Shown: positions 1 through 9,332 of the stretch, one piece after another
Layout of the letters: the number at the start of each line of letters is the position of its first letter
How positions within the stretch are numbered: the first letter of the stretch is position 1
Source of the DNA: Pseudomonadota bacterium
Lineage (GTDB): Bacteria > Pseudomonadota > Alphaproteobacteria > UBA2136 > UBA6156
Assembly (NCBI GenBank): GCA_016125035.1
Contig: WGMN01000013.1
Location: 1-59,045, forward strand
Length of the DNA stretch: 59,045 nt
Reading direction: 5' to 3'
Notes under the pieces: generated by a model
Database searches by the model: none
What the model was told of the DNA's origin: nothing
The model's input: the letters and a program-made list of their open reading frames with translations, nothing else
Program-made: the position numbers and the translations under genes

Positions 1-1352
<1,352 letters not shown>

Positions 1353-1695
1353 TTCTTTATGCCGCAGGCATATACCTGCAGCTCGCCACTTTGCGCGCAG
1401 ATCCTAGCCAACCGAAGCGGGCCAGTAACCTGCCGCCAAGAGCATACCTTATATTGTCTGGCAACTCATGTTACCCAAGCCACGGAAAGAGGCTTGGCAT
1501 GGTCACCAAACGGCTAGTTGAGTCATTCCGACGCGCTCGATAACATTATCGCGTCGTATGAACTCTGGATACCATCAGCTCCCCGGCCTTGCGGCCCGGG
1601 AACATCAAAAATATCCACTTTTGGAGTTGTTTTCTTGACGACCTATTCAAATGTCACAGAGCGCGCTCTGGTTCGGGTTTCCCGTCACCGCAGCG
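1353..1695 (-). other. 23S rRNA leader region, no tRNA found
   Basis: This 340-nt stretch between the promoter and the 23S 5' end holds several hairpins on the minus strand: CCCGGGCC-GCAA-GGCCGGGG around 1585-1602, GACGCG...CGCGTC around 1530-1555, and CCAAGCC...GGCTTGG around 1476-1499. They could be processing stems for the 23S precursor. I see no tRNA-Ile, no tRNA-Ala and no 16S sequence. The remainder up to 2005 has a CTCCCT...AGGGAG hairpin near 1886-1903 and no supported gene. Confidence 0.5.
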
Positions 1696-1701
1696 AGTGG
1701 G

Positions 1702-1730
1702 CTTCTAACCCAGCCCCCACCCCCTGTCAA
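1702..1730 (-). promoter_or_regulatory. Promoter of the 23S rRNA unit
   Basis: On the minus strand a perfect -35 box TTGACA (plus 1725-1730) is followed by a 17-nt spacer and TAGAAG as -10 (plus 1702-1707). Transcription would start near 1695, about 340 nt before the 23S 5' end. This is one of the best sigma70-type promoters in the window and fits an independently transcribed 23S gene. Confidence 0.65.
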
Positions 1731-2005
1731 CACTCCTCACCAACAAATTTACGCGGCAGGTGGTACCACCCCCCTCCCTGCCCTTTTTTTCAATTACTTT
1801 ACATTTACTTTCATATACGTAGCCACATTTCGCATTATTGTATCCAAGTTTATTGTAGACAACCCCCCTCCTTTGCGTAGGATGCTCCCTTCTACTAGGG
1901 AGTACTTCACCGCTTCGCACCGCAGTACCAAGGCCGCCGGGCCTGGGCACAGGTTGTAAAGCTCCATCCACGTGGCCCCCCGGGGCTCACCTGCAGGAGG
2001 ACACC

Positions 2006-2896
2006 ATGCGTGTTCTAGTCTCAACTCTTCTGCTCACGGCGGTTGCGGTGACTTTCATCATCGCCGCTTTTGCCGAGTTCAACCTCGCCACCTTCTTAGT
2101 GGCAAACTTCAACGACCCCAAAACCATCGGCGGTGCCGCTCTGGTGCTGTTGTTGTTCGTGCTCGCCTTCGGCCGGGGCGTCCGCTATCAGTTCCTGCTT
2201 TATCAAGAGGAACAGGCGGTCACCGCCCTAACCACCTGGCTCAAGGCCGGCCTTACCGGGCCCGACCTCACCCAGGCCCGCCGGCTCCTGCTGGAAGGCC
2301 CCCTGAGCGATCAGGTCCCCAACAGCCTGCTGGCGGCAAGACTGGCCGCCGAACAGGAACGCCTGCGCGTGGTGAACGAACTGCACGCCACCGACCCCTT
2401 CGAGGGCGACCGCTTCGTGGACGAATACCAGAACATTCTGGCCGCCCACGGCAACGCCATCGAGAACACGCGCATCCTGCTCATGTGCCTTGGCCTGGCG
2501 TGCACGGCCTTCGGCGTCATGCTGGCGCTGGGGGTGGGCACCAAGGTTCCCACCACGGCCGACGAAACCCAGCTGTTCAACCTCCAGCTGTTCGGCCACA
2601 TCCGGCTGGCACTGGTGGTCACGGCTCTGGCCATGGCCTCGGTCACGCTGCTGCACCTGCTCAACGTCAAAACCAAGGCGTGGGAAGAGCAGCTCGTGGG
2701 CACCCTCGGCGCCTGCGTCTACCGGGTCATCTCCCCGGTGTTCAATTCGGTGGCCACCGCCCGCCTTCACCGGCAAGCGGCCCCCGGGTTGGAAAGCCAA
2801 GCAACTGCCCCGGCGCCCGCGCCGGCCCTCACCAACGGTCATCTTAACGGCAAGGGTAACGGCCATGCCAACGGCCACGCCCTCGCCGCCGAATGA
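2006..2896 (+). CDS. MotA/ExbB-type proton-channel-like membrane protein
   Basis: The 296-residue protein has the MotA layout: a TM hairpin at about residues 4-24 and 40-58, a cytoplasmic region of about 95 residues, a second hairpin at about 156-177 and 196-219, and a tail rich in Ala, Pro, Gly and Asn. The last helix begins FGHIRLALVVTALAMA, similar to the GHxxAAALVGTxLG of MotA/TolQ proteins. The start has a strong AGGAGG seven bases upstream. The next gene encodes a protein with a MotB-like transmembrane helix, and a third membrane protein overlaps that gene, so an ion-driven complex is likely. The family assignment comes from topology and short motifs only. The Pro typical of MotA TM3 is absent. 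Confidence 0.6.
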   Translation: MRVLVSTLLLTAVAVTFIIAAFAEFNLATFLVANFNDPKTIGGAALVLLLFVLAFGRGVRYQFLLYQEEQAVTALTTWLKAGLTGPDLTQARRLLLEGPLSDQVPNSLLAARLAAEQERLRVVNELHATDPFEGDRFVDEYQNILAAHGNAIENTRILLMCLGLACTAFGVMLALGVGTKVPTTADETQLFNLQLFGHIRLALVVTALAMASVTLLHLLNVKTKAWEEQLVGTLGACVYRVISPVFNSVATARLHRQAAPGLESQATAPAPAPALTNGHLNGKGNGHANGHALAAE

Positions 2897-2908
2897 CGGA
2901 GGCCTGCC

Positions 2909-3673
2909 ATGTCTCAACGTTACCGACGCTCCCGCGCAAGCAAGGGCGTCAGTTCCTCGTTCGCCGGCAGCCTGCTGCCTTATATCGACTTCACCTCGCT
3001 GATGTTCGCGGTCTTCCTGGTTATGTTTGCGGCCACTTTGCCGTTCATCAACGCCAAGGCCCGCGACATCGCCGAAAAAAGGGTCCCCGGCCCGCCCACA
3101 CCGCTCGAAGTGGTGCTGGGCTGGTCGGGCAAAACCCCGGTGGATGCCGATCTCTGGGTGGCTTGCCAAAGCCGGGTCGACGGCATCTGGAGCGACGGAC
3201 TGATCGTTTACTACAACCGCCGCTCCGACCGCTACCTCGACTTGCAACGCGATGACCAGTCGGAAGACAGAACACTGCCCTTCCACTATGAAATCGTGCG
3301 CACTAACTCCCATGCGCTCACCATGCCGGCCAACACGCGCTGCTGGGTCAACGTTCATATGTTCGCCCTCAACGGCGTCATCCCGCCGGTGCCCATCTGG
3401 GCAACCGTCACGTTGAACCGCAACGCGCTCGACGGCTCCGAGCACATGATCCTGCCCACCGGTAAGGCACCGGTGCTCGATGACCGGGGGCAACCCTGGG
3501 CCATCGGCGCCACCGCCACCCAACCGGCGCAGGAGCTCAACCTGGTGTTCTTGCAAACCGACGGTACCGGCAAACTGGTGCCAGAGGCCACCGAGACCTA
3601 CCCGGGTGTGGCGCCTTGCGCCATCGCCCGCAACAAACTCCCTCCCGGAGAAAGGCGGTGCGGTCATGGATAA
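2909..3673 (+). CDS. MotB/ExbD/TolR-like single-span stator protein
   Basis: The 254-residue protein starts with an Arg/Lys-rich cytoplasmic stretch followed by one TM helix containing YIDFTSLMFAVFLVMF (residues 25-40). This matches the MotB/TolR pattern, in which an Asp (here D27) at the cytoplasmic end of the helix carries protons. The periplasmic part (about 50-254) has no OmpA peptidoglycan-binding signature and contains four Cys. The gene begins 12 nt after its MotA-like partner and its stop overlaps the next start by 8 nt, indicating translational coupling. It is not a normal flagellar MotB (no OmpA domain) and is longer than ExbD/TolR (about 140 residues). Confidence 0.6.
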   Translation: MSQRYRRSRASKGVSSSFAGSLLPYIDFTSLMFAVFLVMFAATLPFINAKARDIAEKRVPGPPTPLEVVLGWSGKTPVDADLWVACQSRVDGIWSDGLIVYYNRRSDRYLDLQRDDQSEDRTLPFHYEIVRTNSHALTMPANTRCWVNVHMFALNGVIPPVPIWATVTLNRNALDGSEHMILPTGKAPVLDDRGQPWAIGATATQPAQELNLVFLQTDGTGKLVPEATETYPGVAPCAIARNKLPPGERRCGHG

Positions 3674-4307
3674 CCCCCTGGCAACGGTCTGGGCCTGGGC
3701 TGCGGGCTGGTGGCAAACGGCAGCAGAAGGGCTCACCCCCCTCTTCTACCCGCCACCTTCCACGGCTCCCTGGGTGCTGCTGGTGTCCCCCGGCGTGCTC
3801 CTCTTCCTTGGGGCGCTCGCCGGCTACACACTCAAGGCACGGGCCTACCGGCCCGCGCTGCTGCTGCTGCTCATGCCAGGCATCGTTCTGGCGGCGGCGG
3901 TTGTTTTCCGGGTTCCCACCATCGTGGCGGGTGGCCCAGACAACAACTGCGACAAATACGAAGGCGGCAATCTCCGCTTCACTCTGGAGAACGCCATCAT
4001 CGTCGCCGCCAACGCCGAACAACAGCGAGGCCCCAAACTGCTGGTCATGCAGGTGCGGGCCTACAAGTACTTCGGCAATGCCATGCATACCTGCGTCCTG
4101 CCGATGAACAGCGACATGGCGCAAAAACTGGCCCGAATCTTCTTCGATCCGCAAAAGGCCCGTAACCGGCAAGCCCACGACGGTTATTCCGCCCTGGGTT
4201 TCCAGTTCACCTTTAACGGCAAGGAAGAATATCCCAACGTGGCGCCCATCCCCGGCGCCCCGCCTGGGAAATTGGTCCCACCCGACAAACCGCCGGTCAA
4301 CTCCTGA
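3666..4307 (+). CDS. Accessory membrane protein of the MotAB-like operon
   Basis: I do not recognise the family of this 213-residue protein. It has two hydrophobic segments (about 38-58 and 66-88) and then an extracytoplasmic domain of about 120 residues with two Cys (in NNCDKY and HTCVLP) that could form a disulfide. The tail is Pro-rich. The ATG lies inside the end of the preceding gene with an 8-nt overlap, so it is almost certainly made together with the channel-like pair. A strong terminator follows. I infer that it is a third subunit or periplasmic adaptor of that complex. Nothing in the sequence shows what it drives. Confidence 0.7.
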   Translation: MDNPLATVWAWAAGWWQTAAEGLTPLFYPPPSTAPWVLLVSPGVLLFLGALAGYTLKARAYRPALLLLLMPGIVLAAAVVFRVPTIVAGGPDNNCDKYEGGNLRFTLENAIIVAANAEQQRGPKLLVMQVRAYKYFGNAMHTCVLPMNSDMAQKLARIFFDPQKARNRQAHDGYSALGFQFTFNGKEEYPNVAPIPGAPPGKLVPPDKPPVNS

Positions 4308-4332
4308 CCGGTGCCTCACGATAGTTAAAGAC

Positions 4333-4368
4333 CCGGGCCGCGCATTCCGCGCGGCCCGGTTTTTTTTA
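4333..4368 (+). terminator. Terminator of the MotAB-like operon
   Basis: An 11-bp GC-rich stem (CCGGGCCGCGC / GCGCGGCCCGG) with a 5-nt loop is followed by eight T. This is a textbook intrinsic terminator 25 nt after the third gene. Confidence 0.92.
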
Positions 4369-4372
4369 TCTC

Positions 4373-4421
4373 TGCCGCAGCGTTTCGCAGCGTATTGCAG
4401 CTTATTGCCGCCTTTTGCCAC
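4373..4421. repeat. Degenerate short repeat, word like GCAGCGTATTGC
   Basis: Imperfect copies of a roughly ten-base word (GCAGCGTTTC, GCAGCGTATT, GCAGCTTATT, GCCGCCTTTT) lie between two convergent genes. Very similar words recur at 39397-39500. Confidence 0.5.
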
Positions 4422-4485
4422 GTGGGAGGCAACCGCCCCCCCAGGCCTTTCAACGCCTTAGCGCAGCCACCGCCGCGCCTTGCCG

Positions 4486-5049
4486 CTATTCGCCGGCCTT
4501 TTTCTCCACATCCGCGGCAATGCTCATCTTCACAATGCGGTCGGGGTTGTCCACCGTGCCGTTGTCGGCGGGGTCACCTTTCTTAATATTATCAACATAT
4601 TCCATGCCACTCCTCACCATCCCCCACACGGTGTACTGGCCATCCAACCCCGGATTCCCAGCTAACATGATGAAAAATTGCGAGTTTGCGCTGTCCGGGT
4701 CTCCCCTGCGCGCCATGCTCACCGCCCCGCGCACATGGCTCAGGCTGTTAAATTCCGCTTTCAGATCAGGTAGTTCGCTACCTCCCACACCGTCACCATT
4801 AGGGCTGCCGGTCTGCGCCATAAAGCCGGCGATCACGCGGTGCCACAACTTGCCGTCATACCACCCTTCGCGCACAAGTTTCTTAATGCGTTCAACATGA
4901 TGCGGGGCATACTGCGGCATCATCTCAATCACCACCCGGCCATCTTTCAGGTCCAGATACAAGGTGTTTTCCGGGTCCAACCCCTTCACATCAGCATTCG
5001 CCATCGTCACAACTCCCATTAAAATCAACAGCATAGAAAGAAATCGCAT
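4486..5049 (-). CDS. Periplasmic peptidyl-prolyl cis-trans isomerase (cyclophilin)
   Basis: This is a cyclophilin-type prolyl isomerase of 187 residues that helps fold exported proteins. The catalytic segment reads WHRVIAGFMAQTGSP, matching the HRVIxGFMxQGG signature. It is followed by DPDSANSQFFI and by LDGQYTVWG with the conserved Trp. A signal peptide (MRFLSMLLILMGVVTMANA) targets it to the periplasm. I take the ATG at 5049 because AAGGGGA sits seven bases upstream; an in-frame ATG at 5055 is the alternative. The gene is transcribed away from tRNA-Ala(TGC), 120 bp upstream. Confidence 0.93.
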   Translation of the reverse strand: MRFLSMLLILMGVVTMANADVKGLDPENTLYLDLKDGRVVIEMMPQYAPHHVERIKKLVREGWYDGKLWHRVIAGFMAQTGSPNGDGVGGSELPDLKAEFNSLSHVRGAVSMARRGDPDSANSQFFIMLAGNPGLDGQYTVWGMVRSGMEYVDNIKKGDPADNGTVDNPDRIVKMSIAADVEKKAGE

Positions 5050-5170
5050 CGCCATTCCCCTTATTATTGCCAAAGGTTCTTACCGTAATCCCTTCCCCAA
5101 GGCAACAAGGCCAACAAAATCCCAAAAATAGCACAAAACCAGCGCCAAAGCGCCCGGCCCAGTAAAATTC

Positions 5171-5246
5171 TGGTGGACCCGAACGGATTCGAACCGATGA
5201 CATCTTGCTTGCAAAGCAAGTGCTCTACCAACTGAGCTACGGGCCC
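5171..5246 (-). tRNA. tRNA-Ala (anticodon TGC)
   Basis: The minus strand folds into a complete cloverleaf of 76 nt with anticodon loop TTTGCAA (anticodon TGC), T-loop TTCGAAT and an encoded CCA. The acceptor stem has the G3-U70 wobble that identifies alanine tRNAs. This isoacceptor normally sits in the 16S-23S spacer of alphaproteobacteria; here it stands alone 3.8 kb from the 23S gene. Confidence 0.97.
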
Positions 5247-5340
5247 ACGGCCCAAGGCTCTACCACAGGCTTTTGGCGGCAACAACACCACCGCTCAGCA
5301 TTTTCCAAATCAAAGACGCGTGTTAAACAGGCTTATGGAT

Positions 5341-6129
5341 ATGGAAAAACTCTTCTGCTACCAAACCCCCACCGCGCTACCCATGGTGCCGGCCCGCGCG
5401 TCGCGCGGCTGGATGGACGCCACCGACAGCCGCTTTGCCTACCGCTGCCTGCCGCTGTCCATGGCCAACAGCACGGGGTGGGAGCTTCTCAGCCCCTGCA
5501 GCTTCAAAGCCAAATGGGACGGCGGCCGCACCCGGGCCGCCATCACCTTCACCCAGCTCGATGACTTTCCTCATTTCAACTCCCTGGCGGTGTCGCACTT
5601 TGCCCACGGCGTGCTCACTTTCCACACCGGCTGGCTGTTCCGCACGCCACCCGGCTGGGGGCTGGCGGTAAGCGGCCCTCCCAACTGGCCCAAGGGCGGC
5701 CTCATGCCGCTTTCCGGGCTGGTAGAGACCGAATGGTTGCCCTTCCCCTTCACCATGAATTGGCTGTTCACCCACCCCGGCGAGGTCACGTTCCATAAAG
5801 ACGAACCGCTGTGCTTCATCCAACCAGTGCCGCATGCGCTGCTGCACACCATCCAGCCGGTCACCCTCAAGCTGGAAGATAACCCCGCGCTGGCCGAGCA
5901 AAGCCGCCAATGGGGCGAGAACCGGGCCGAGTTCCTTAAAAACCTCACCCAGGGCGATGCCCAAACGGTGCAACAGGGCTGGCAACGCCACTACATGCAC
6001 GGCAAAGACGCAACGGGCAGCAAAACCGAGGCCTTCCACCTCACCAACCGGCGCATGCTCGCCCCCCGCCCGGCCACCGCGCAAGAGCTGGCGGCCCTGG
6101 CGCTGCCACACCCCCCAACAAAAAGCTAA
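5341..6129 (+). CDS. DUF6065 family protein
   Basis: The 262-residue protein matches what I know of the DUF6065 family: a short N-terminal strand MEKLFCYQ, then RGWMDATDSRFAYRCLPLSM, SHFAHGVLTFHTGWLFRTPP, VSGPPNWPKGGLMPLSGLVE and FTMNWLFTHPGE. The function is unknown. It has no signal peptide or TM segment, so it is probably cytoplasmic. The start could also be the ATG two codons upstream (5335). No clear operon partner; the next plus-strand gene begins 66 nt later. Confidence 0.85.
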   Translation: MEKLFCYQTPTALPMVPARASRGWMDATDSRFAYRCLPLSMANSTGWELLSPCSFKAKWDGGRTRAAITFTQLDDFPHFNSLAVSHFAHGVLTFHTGWLFRTPPGWGLAVSGPPNWPKGGLMPLSGLVETEWLPFPFTMNWLFTHPGEVTFHKDEPLCFIQPVPHALLHTIQPVTLKLEDNPALAEQSRQWGENRAEFLKNLTQGDAQTVQQGWQRHYMHGKDATGSKTEAFHLTNRRMLAPRPATAQELAALALPHPPTKS

Positions 6130-6194
6130 GCCGTACCAGTCGCTTAAGCACAAAAGCCTTGCTAAACCCGGCCCTCCTCCCCATCTTTAAGGGC

Positions 6195-6830
6195 ATGAGC
6201 AAACACATTCTTCTCGCTGCCCTGGGCTTGGCCTTGGGCGCCACCCCCCTGGCCCACGCCACCAATGCAGATATCCTCTCCAACCAGGTCACCAACCTCT
6301 CTGCCACGGTCAGCAGCCAAAGCGCCAAAATCCAGCAATTGCTAGAGTTCTCCACCAACGCCGCCACCGATATCTCCACCCTCAAAGCCCAGGTCGCAGC
6401 CATGCGCACCTGCAATGACCTCAACAAGGTCTACGCTCCCAATGATCCCTCGCGCGACCGCAACAACTGCGTCAGCACCTCCAACTTTGGCGAAATGACC
6501 CGCCGCGACGCCGGCACGGTCTACACCGCCGAGTCCGACGGTATCGTCATGGCCAACACCCTGGGCGGGGCGCAAAGCGCCACTTTGTGCAAACTCAGCG
6601 GCTTTACCGGCGCCAATGTGGGGGCCTACGCCAGCGGCTACCGCATGCCCGACCTCAATGACCCTGTCGCGGCCGTGCTCACGGTCACCCAACCCTATTT
6701 AACCGGCAGCAACGGCGAGGCCACCACCCTCTATAACCAGACAGGCCTCACCATGGCGGTCAAAAAGGGCAACCAGTGGGTGGTCACGGGGTGCCAGGCG
6801 GCGGTGCGGTGGCTTCCCTTCAACAACTAG
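6195..6830 (+). CDS. Secreted coiled-coil protein with adhesin-like C-terminal domain (paralogue A)
   Basis: I do not recognise a named family. A signal peptide ending ATPLAHA is followed by a heptad-rich, coiled-coil-like region (about residues 24-72) and a C-terminal domain with four Cys. That domain shares two blocks with the protein at 14720-15355: NFGEMTRRDAGTVYTAESDG (here) against HFGAWETRAPNTVYRAATDG, and GLTMAVKKGNQWV...RWLPF against MTMPVRAGDYWK...SWMPL. The arrangement resembles trimeric fibres or pilus-tip adhesins with a beta-sandwich tip. TAAGGGC precedes the start. Confidence 0.7.
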   Translation: MSKHILLAALGLALGATPLAHATNADILSNQVTNLSATVSSQSAKIQQLLEFSTNAATDISTLKAQVAAMRTCNDLNKVYAPNDPSRDRNNCVSTSNFGEMTRRDAGTVYTAESDGIVMANTLGGAQSATLCKLSGFTGANVGAYASGYRMPDLNDPVAAVLTVTQPYLTGSNGEATTLYNQTGLTMAVKKGNQWVVTGCQAAVRWLPFNN

Positions 6831-6846
6831 CCCCCTTCCCCTCTTC

Positions 6847-6884
6847 GGGCCGGTAAGCCAAATTCTAGGCTTTCCGGCCCTTTT
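6847..6884 (+). terminator. Terminator after paralogue A
   Basis: GGGCCGGTAAGCC pairs with GGCTTTCCGGCCC across an 8-nt loop and is followed by TTTT. Confidence 0.75.
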
Positions 6885-7004
6885 CCTTATGTCTTCTTTA
6901 GGCGGCCCTGCCTATGTTCCCCCCGCAGAAACGCAAAAACACCATCTGCACACGTTTGTACGGGATAAGGCCCCCCGACGCGGGCCTTGCACGGAGCCAC
7001 CTGA

Positions 7005-7481
7005 ATGTACCGCTTTACCGCCGCCCTCGTGGGCGCCCTTTTGCTTGCCGCAAGCACGGCCGCCACGGCCTGCACGCCACGCCAAGCACAGGCGCTGCTC
7101 ACCGGCACCCTTTACCGCGAGGCCCACGGCACGCTGGCCGCACAGGCCTCGGTGGCCAGCGTGGTGTTCACGCGGGTGCAATCGCCGCGCTGGCCCAACA
7201 CCATCTGCGCGGTCATCACCCAGCCCAATCAGTTCGAGTACAAACTGGTGGCGCCCGTAGCCAGGCAGCGCCTGGCACTGGCACAGGAACGCGCGGCCAT
7301 CTTCCTGCGTGAATTCCACGCGGGCCGCATCACCACCGCCGCCCACATCTTCGACCTGCTGGAAGGCTACGATTCCTTCCACCTCCACCGGGGGCGGGCC
7401 AAGGGCATCGAAAAGCTGGGCAACGGCCGCATCGTGGTGGCCGACAACGAGTTCTACCGCTCCCCCACAGGGCTGCGTTAG
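7005..7481 (+). CDS. Cell wall hydrolase, SleB/CwlJ-type (Hydrolase_2)
   Basis: The 158-residue exported protein has a signal peptide (to about residue 22, ending TAATA) and one SleB/CwlJ-like domain: LLTGTLYREAHG carries the conserved catalytic Glu, followed by ASVASVVFTRVQSPRWPNTI, CAVITQPNQFEY and a C-terminal region ending YRSPTGLR. Members cleave peptidoglycan in spore cortex or, in Proteobacteria, in growing wall. It stands as a single gene convergent with the pirin gene, sharing a terminator. Confidence 0.85.
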   Translation: MYRFTAALVGALLLAASTAATACTPRQAQALLTGTLYREAHGTLAAQASVASVVFTRVQSPRWPNTICAVITQPNQFEYKLVAPVARQRLALAQERAAIFLREFHAGRITTAAHIFDLLEGYDSFHLHRGRAKGIEKLGNGRIVVADNEFYRSPTGLR

Positions 7482-7492
7482 CGCACAAAAAA

Positions 7493-7521
7493 GCCCGCCG
7501 CCGGAACCTCCGGCGGCGGGC
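7493..7521. terminator. Shared terminator between convergent genes
   Basis: A 12-bp stem GCCCGCCGCCGG / CCGGCGGCGGGC with a 5-nt loop is flanked by AAAAAA on the left and TTCTT on the right, so it can stop transcription from both sides. Confidence 0.88.
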
Positions 7522-7531
7522 TTCTTCCTGC

Positions 7532-8236
7532 TTACTTGGGCATGCCGATCACCACCACCTCGGCATCGCTCGCGGCCGCCAGCTCCAGCACACCAGCCTC
7601 CTCCACCGCCAGGGCATCCCCGGCGTGCAAGGTGTCCGGCCCCACCTTCACTTCCCCGGTCGAGACCACCAGGTAAACCCGCAGGCCAAAGTCCTGGGCT
7701 ATCACCGTGCCCGCCGCCAACTTGCCGCCCCACAACCTGGCATCGGCGTGGATCATCAACGCCCCCTTGGCCACCTCAGCCTCATCCCCACTCACCAGCA
7801 GCGGCAAAGCCCCCTTGGCGGGCTCTTGGGGGAACTGGGCCATATCCCAGCGCGGCGCCACCCCCTTGGCACGGGGGAAGATCCAGATCTGGAACAACGT
7901 GGTTTCCTCAGTCTCACTGGCATATTCGGCGTGGGTAATACCCGTCCCCGCACTCATCACCTGCACACTGCCCGCCGGCGTCTTGCCCTCATTGCCCAGG
8001 CTGTCCCTGTGGCCCACCTCGCCCTTCCTCACGTAGGTGATAATCTCCATATCCCGGTGCGGGTGCGGGTCAAAACCGGTGCCGGCGGCCACGGTGTCGT
8101 CGTTCACCACGCGCAGCACGCCAAAGCCCATCCTCGCGGGGTCATGGTAGTCGGCAAAGCTGAAGTGGTGGCGGGTGTTAAGCCAACCATGGTCGGCCCC
8201 GCCAAAATCATTGAATCGTCTTACTTCGGTACGCAT
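7532..8236 (-). CDS. Pirin family protein (quercetinase-like bicupin)
   Basis: This is a full-length bacterial pirin of 234 residues. The metal-binding residues are present: H58 and H60 in FDPHPHRDMEI, then H102 and E104 in GTGITHAEYA. GHRDSLGNEG and LFQIWIFP are also typical. Such proteins bind iron and some oxidise quercetin; the physiological substrate is often unknown. It is monocistronic and reads convergently with the cell wall hydrolase gene. Confidence 0.95.
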   Translation of the reverse strand: MRTEVRRFNDFGGADHGWLNTRHHFSFADYHDPARMGFGVLRVVNDDTVAAGTGFDPHPHRDMEIITYVRKGEVGHRDSLGNEGKTPAGSVQVMSAGTGITHAEYASETEETTLFQIWIFPRAKGVAPRWDMAQFPQEPAKGALPLLVSGDEAEVAKGALMIHADARLWGGKLAAGTVIAQDFGLRVYLVVSTGEVKVGPDTLHAGDALAVEEAGVLELAAASDAEVVVIGMPK

Positions 8237-8424
8237 GTTTGCGTTCTCCTTCTTTGTTAAAGTTATCTCCGCATGGCGGTCAAGATGTCACCTTTGCATC
8301 TTACAACCCCTGTCAAGACATCTCCCCGCCTTAACAACCCTCGCCCGCTTTTTTACCATTTCCCGCATTTTTCCGGCGCCCGCCCGGGCTCAAGCTACCC
8401 CCACAAAAAAGGGAGGATAAAACC

Positions 8425-9024
8425 ATGAACATCACACAATCCGTCAAAAAAGCCGTCACCGGCGAGGCCAGCGTGCACAACCTGCATGATCTCTTCGTCG
8501 AGGGGCTGAAAGACATCTACTACGCCGAGAACCAGCTGATGAAGGCGCTCAAAAACATGAGCGAAGCGGCCTCATCCGCCAAACTCGCCAAGGCCTTCAC
8601 CCACCACCGGATGGAAACCGAGGGCCACATCTCGCGCCTGGAACAAGTCTTCACCCAGCTCGACATGGAGCCCGAAGGCAAAAAGTGCGACGCCATCGAA
8701 GGCCTGATCGCCGAGGGCGATGACATCATCGCCGAAACCATGGAAGGCACCGCCACGCGCGACGCCGGCCTGATCTTCGCCGCCCAGGCGGTGGAGCATT
8801 ATGAGAAGGCCCGCTACGAGGCGCTCAAATCCATGGCCAGCAAACTGGCCCTCACCTCATGCGCACGCCTGCTGGGCGAGACCCTGCGCGAGGAAGACCA
8901 CGCCGCCAAGCTGCTCACCACCATGGCCGACGACATGGACGATGACGCACTCACCGAAGACGGCACCCAGGAGGGCAGCCACACCCGCGGCCGCCAATCC
9001 CGCAGCAGCCACGCCAGCCGCTAA
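8425..9024 (+). CDS. DUF892 ferritin-like protein (YciE type)
   Basis: The 199-residue protein is a YciE/DUF892 four-helix ferritin-like protein: NLHDLFVEGLKDIYYAENQL at the N-terminus, KAFTHHRMETEGHISRLEQV with metal-binding Glu/His, then AAQAVEHYEKARYEAL and LLGETLREEDHAAKLL. Members are linked to stress and osmotic responses, though the reaction is not settled. The C-terminus adds an acidic stretch and a Ser/Arg/His-rich tail. The start is set by GGGAGG eight nt upstream. Confidence 0.93.
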   Translation: MNITQSVKKAVTGEASVHNLHDLFVEGLKDIYYAENQLMKALKNMSEAASSAKLAKAFTHHRMETEGHISRLEQVFTQLDMEPEGKKCDAIEGLIAEGDDIIAETMEGTATRDAGLIFAAQAVEHYEKARYEALKSMASKLALTSCARLLGETLREEDHAAKLLTTMADDMDDDALTEDGTQEGSHTRGRQSRSSHASR

Positions 9025-9040
9025 CGCTGCGCACGGCACT

Positions 9041-9069
9041 CCAAGGGCCCATAAGGGCCCTTGGATTTT
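9041..9069 (+). terminator. Terminator of the DUF892 gene
   Basis: A perfect 10-bp stem (CCAAGGGCCC / GGGCCCTTGG) with loop ATAA is followed by ATTTTG. Confidence 0.85.
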
Positions 9070-9104
9070 GTTGAAGACAGAACAGAAAATCAGCGTGAGA
9101 AAAT

Positions 9105-9224
9105 TCGCTGAGCCGAGTGGATTTTTGGTTTTCCCGCAGGTGCGAACACCGCAAGTGTACGCCTCTGGTACATGTGGAGCGCAGGAGCAAGGGAAAACCA
9201 AAAAGCCGCCGGATCAGTAGAATT
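9105..9224. repeat. Dispersed palindromic repeat, short form (terminal module only)
   Basis: The 120-bp element is an imperfect palindrome: CGCTGAGCCG...GGATTTTTGGTTTTCCC on the left and GGGAAAACCAAAAAGCC...GGATCAG on the right. It matches the last module of the long repeat at 33654-33930 (CGCTGGGCCGG, GGATTTTTGCGTTT, AAAACGCAAAAAG, CCGGATCCAG). It ends immediately next to the 3' end of tRNA-Ala(CGC). Confidence 0.75.
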
Positions 9225-9300
9225 TGGTGGACCTAAGCGGATTCGAACCGCTGACCTCGTCATTGCGAACGACGCGCTCTACCAGCTGAGCTATAGGCCC
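9225..9300 (-). tRNA. tRNA-Ala (anticodon CGC)
   Basis: The minus strand forms a full cloverleaf with anticodon loop TTCGCAA (CGC), the G3-U70 alanine wobble and an encoded CCA. It follows tRNA-Ile(GAT) by 32 nt, and the two were probably co-transcribed. It reads GCG codons. Confidence 0.96.
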
Positions 9301-9332
9301 AAACCTCGTGCAGGGCATTCCAGGGTAAGGAA

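Noticed and set aside
1353..2005. 16S rRNA or spacer tRNA upstream of the 23S gene
   Set aside because: The gap is only 650 nt, no tRNA cloverleaf or 16S block is readable, and a protein gene with a strong Shine-Dalgarno starts at 2006 on the other strand.
2228..3736. Long minus-strand open frame opposite the MotAB-like genes
   Set aside because: It is an antisense shadow typical of GC-rich coding DNA, with no ribosome site and no recognisable domain; the plus-strand proteins have clear membrane topology.
2006..4307. Zorya defence system
   Set aside because: A MotA/MotB-like pair is present, but the second protein has no OmpA domain and no zorC, zorD or zorE genes follow.
9105..9224. Intrinsic terminator of the tRNA Ile-Ala unit
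   Set aside because: The palindrome is 120 bp and matches a dispersed repeat elsewhere; termination may be a side effect but not its identity.
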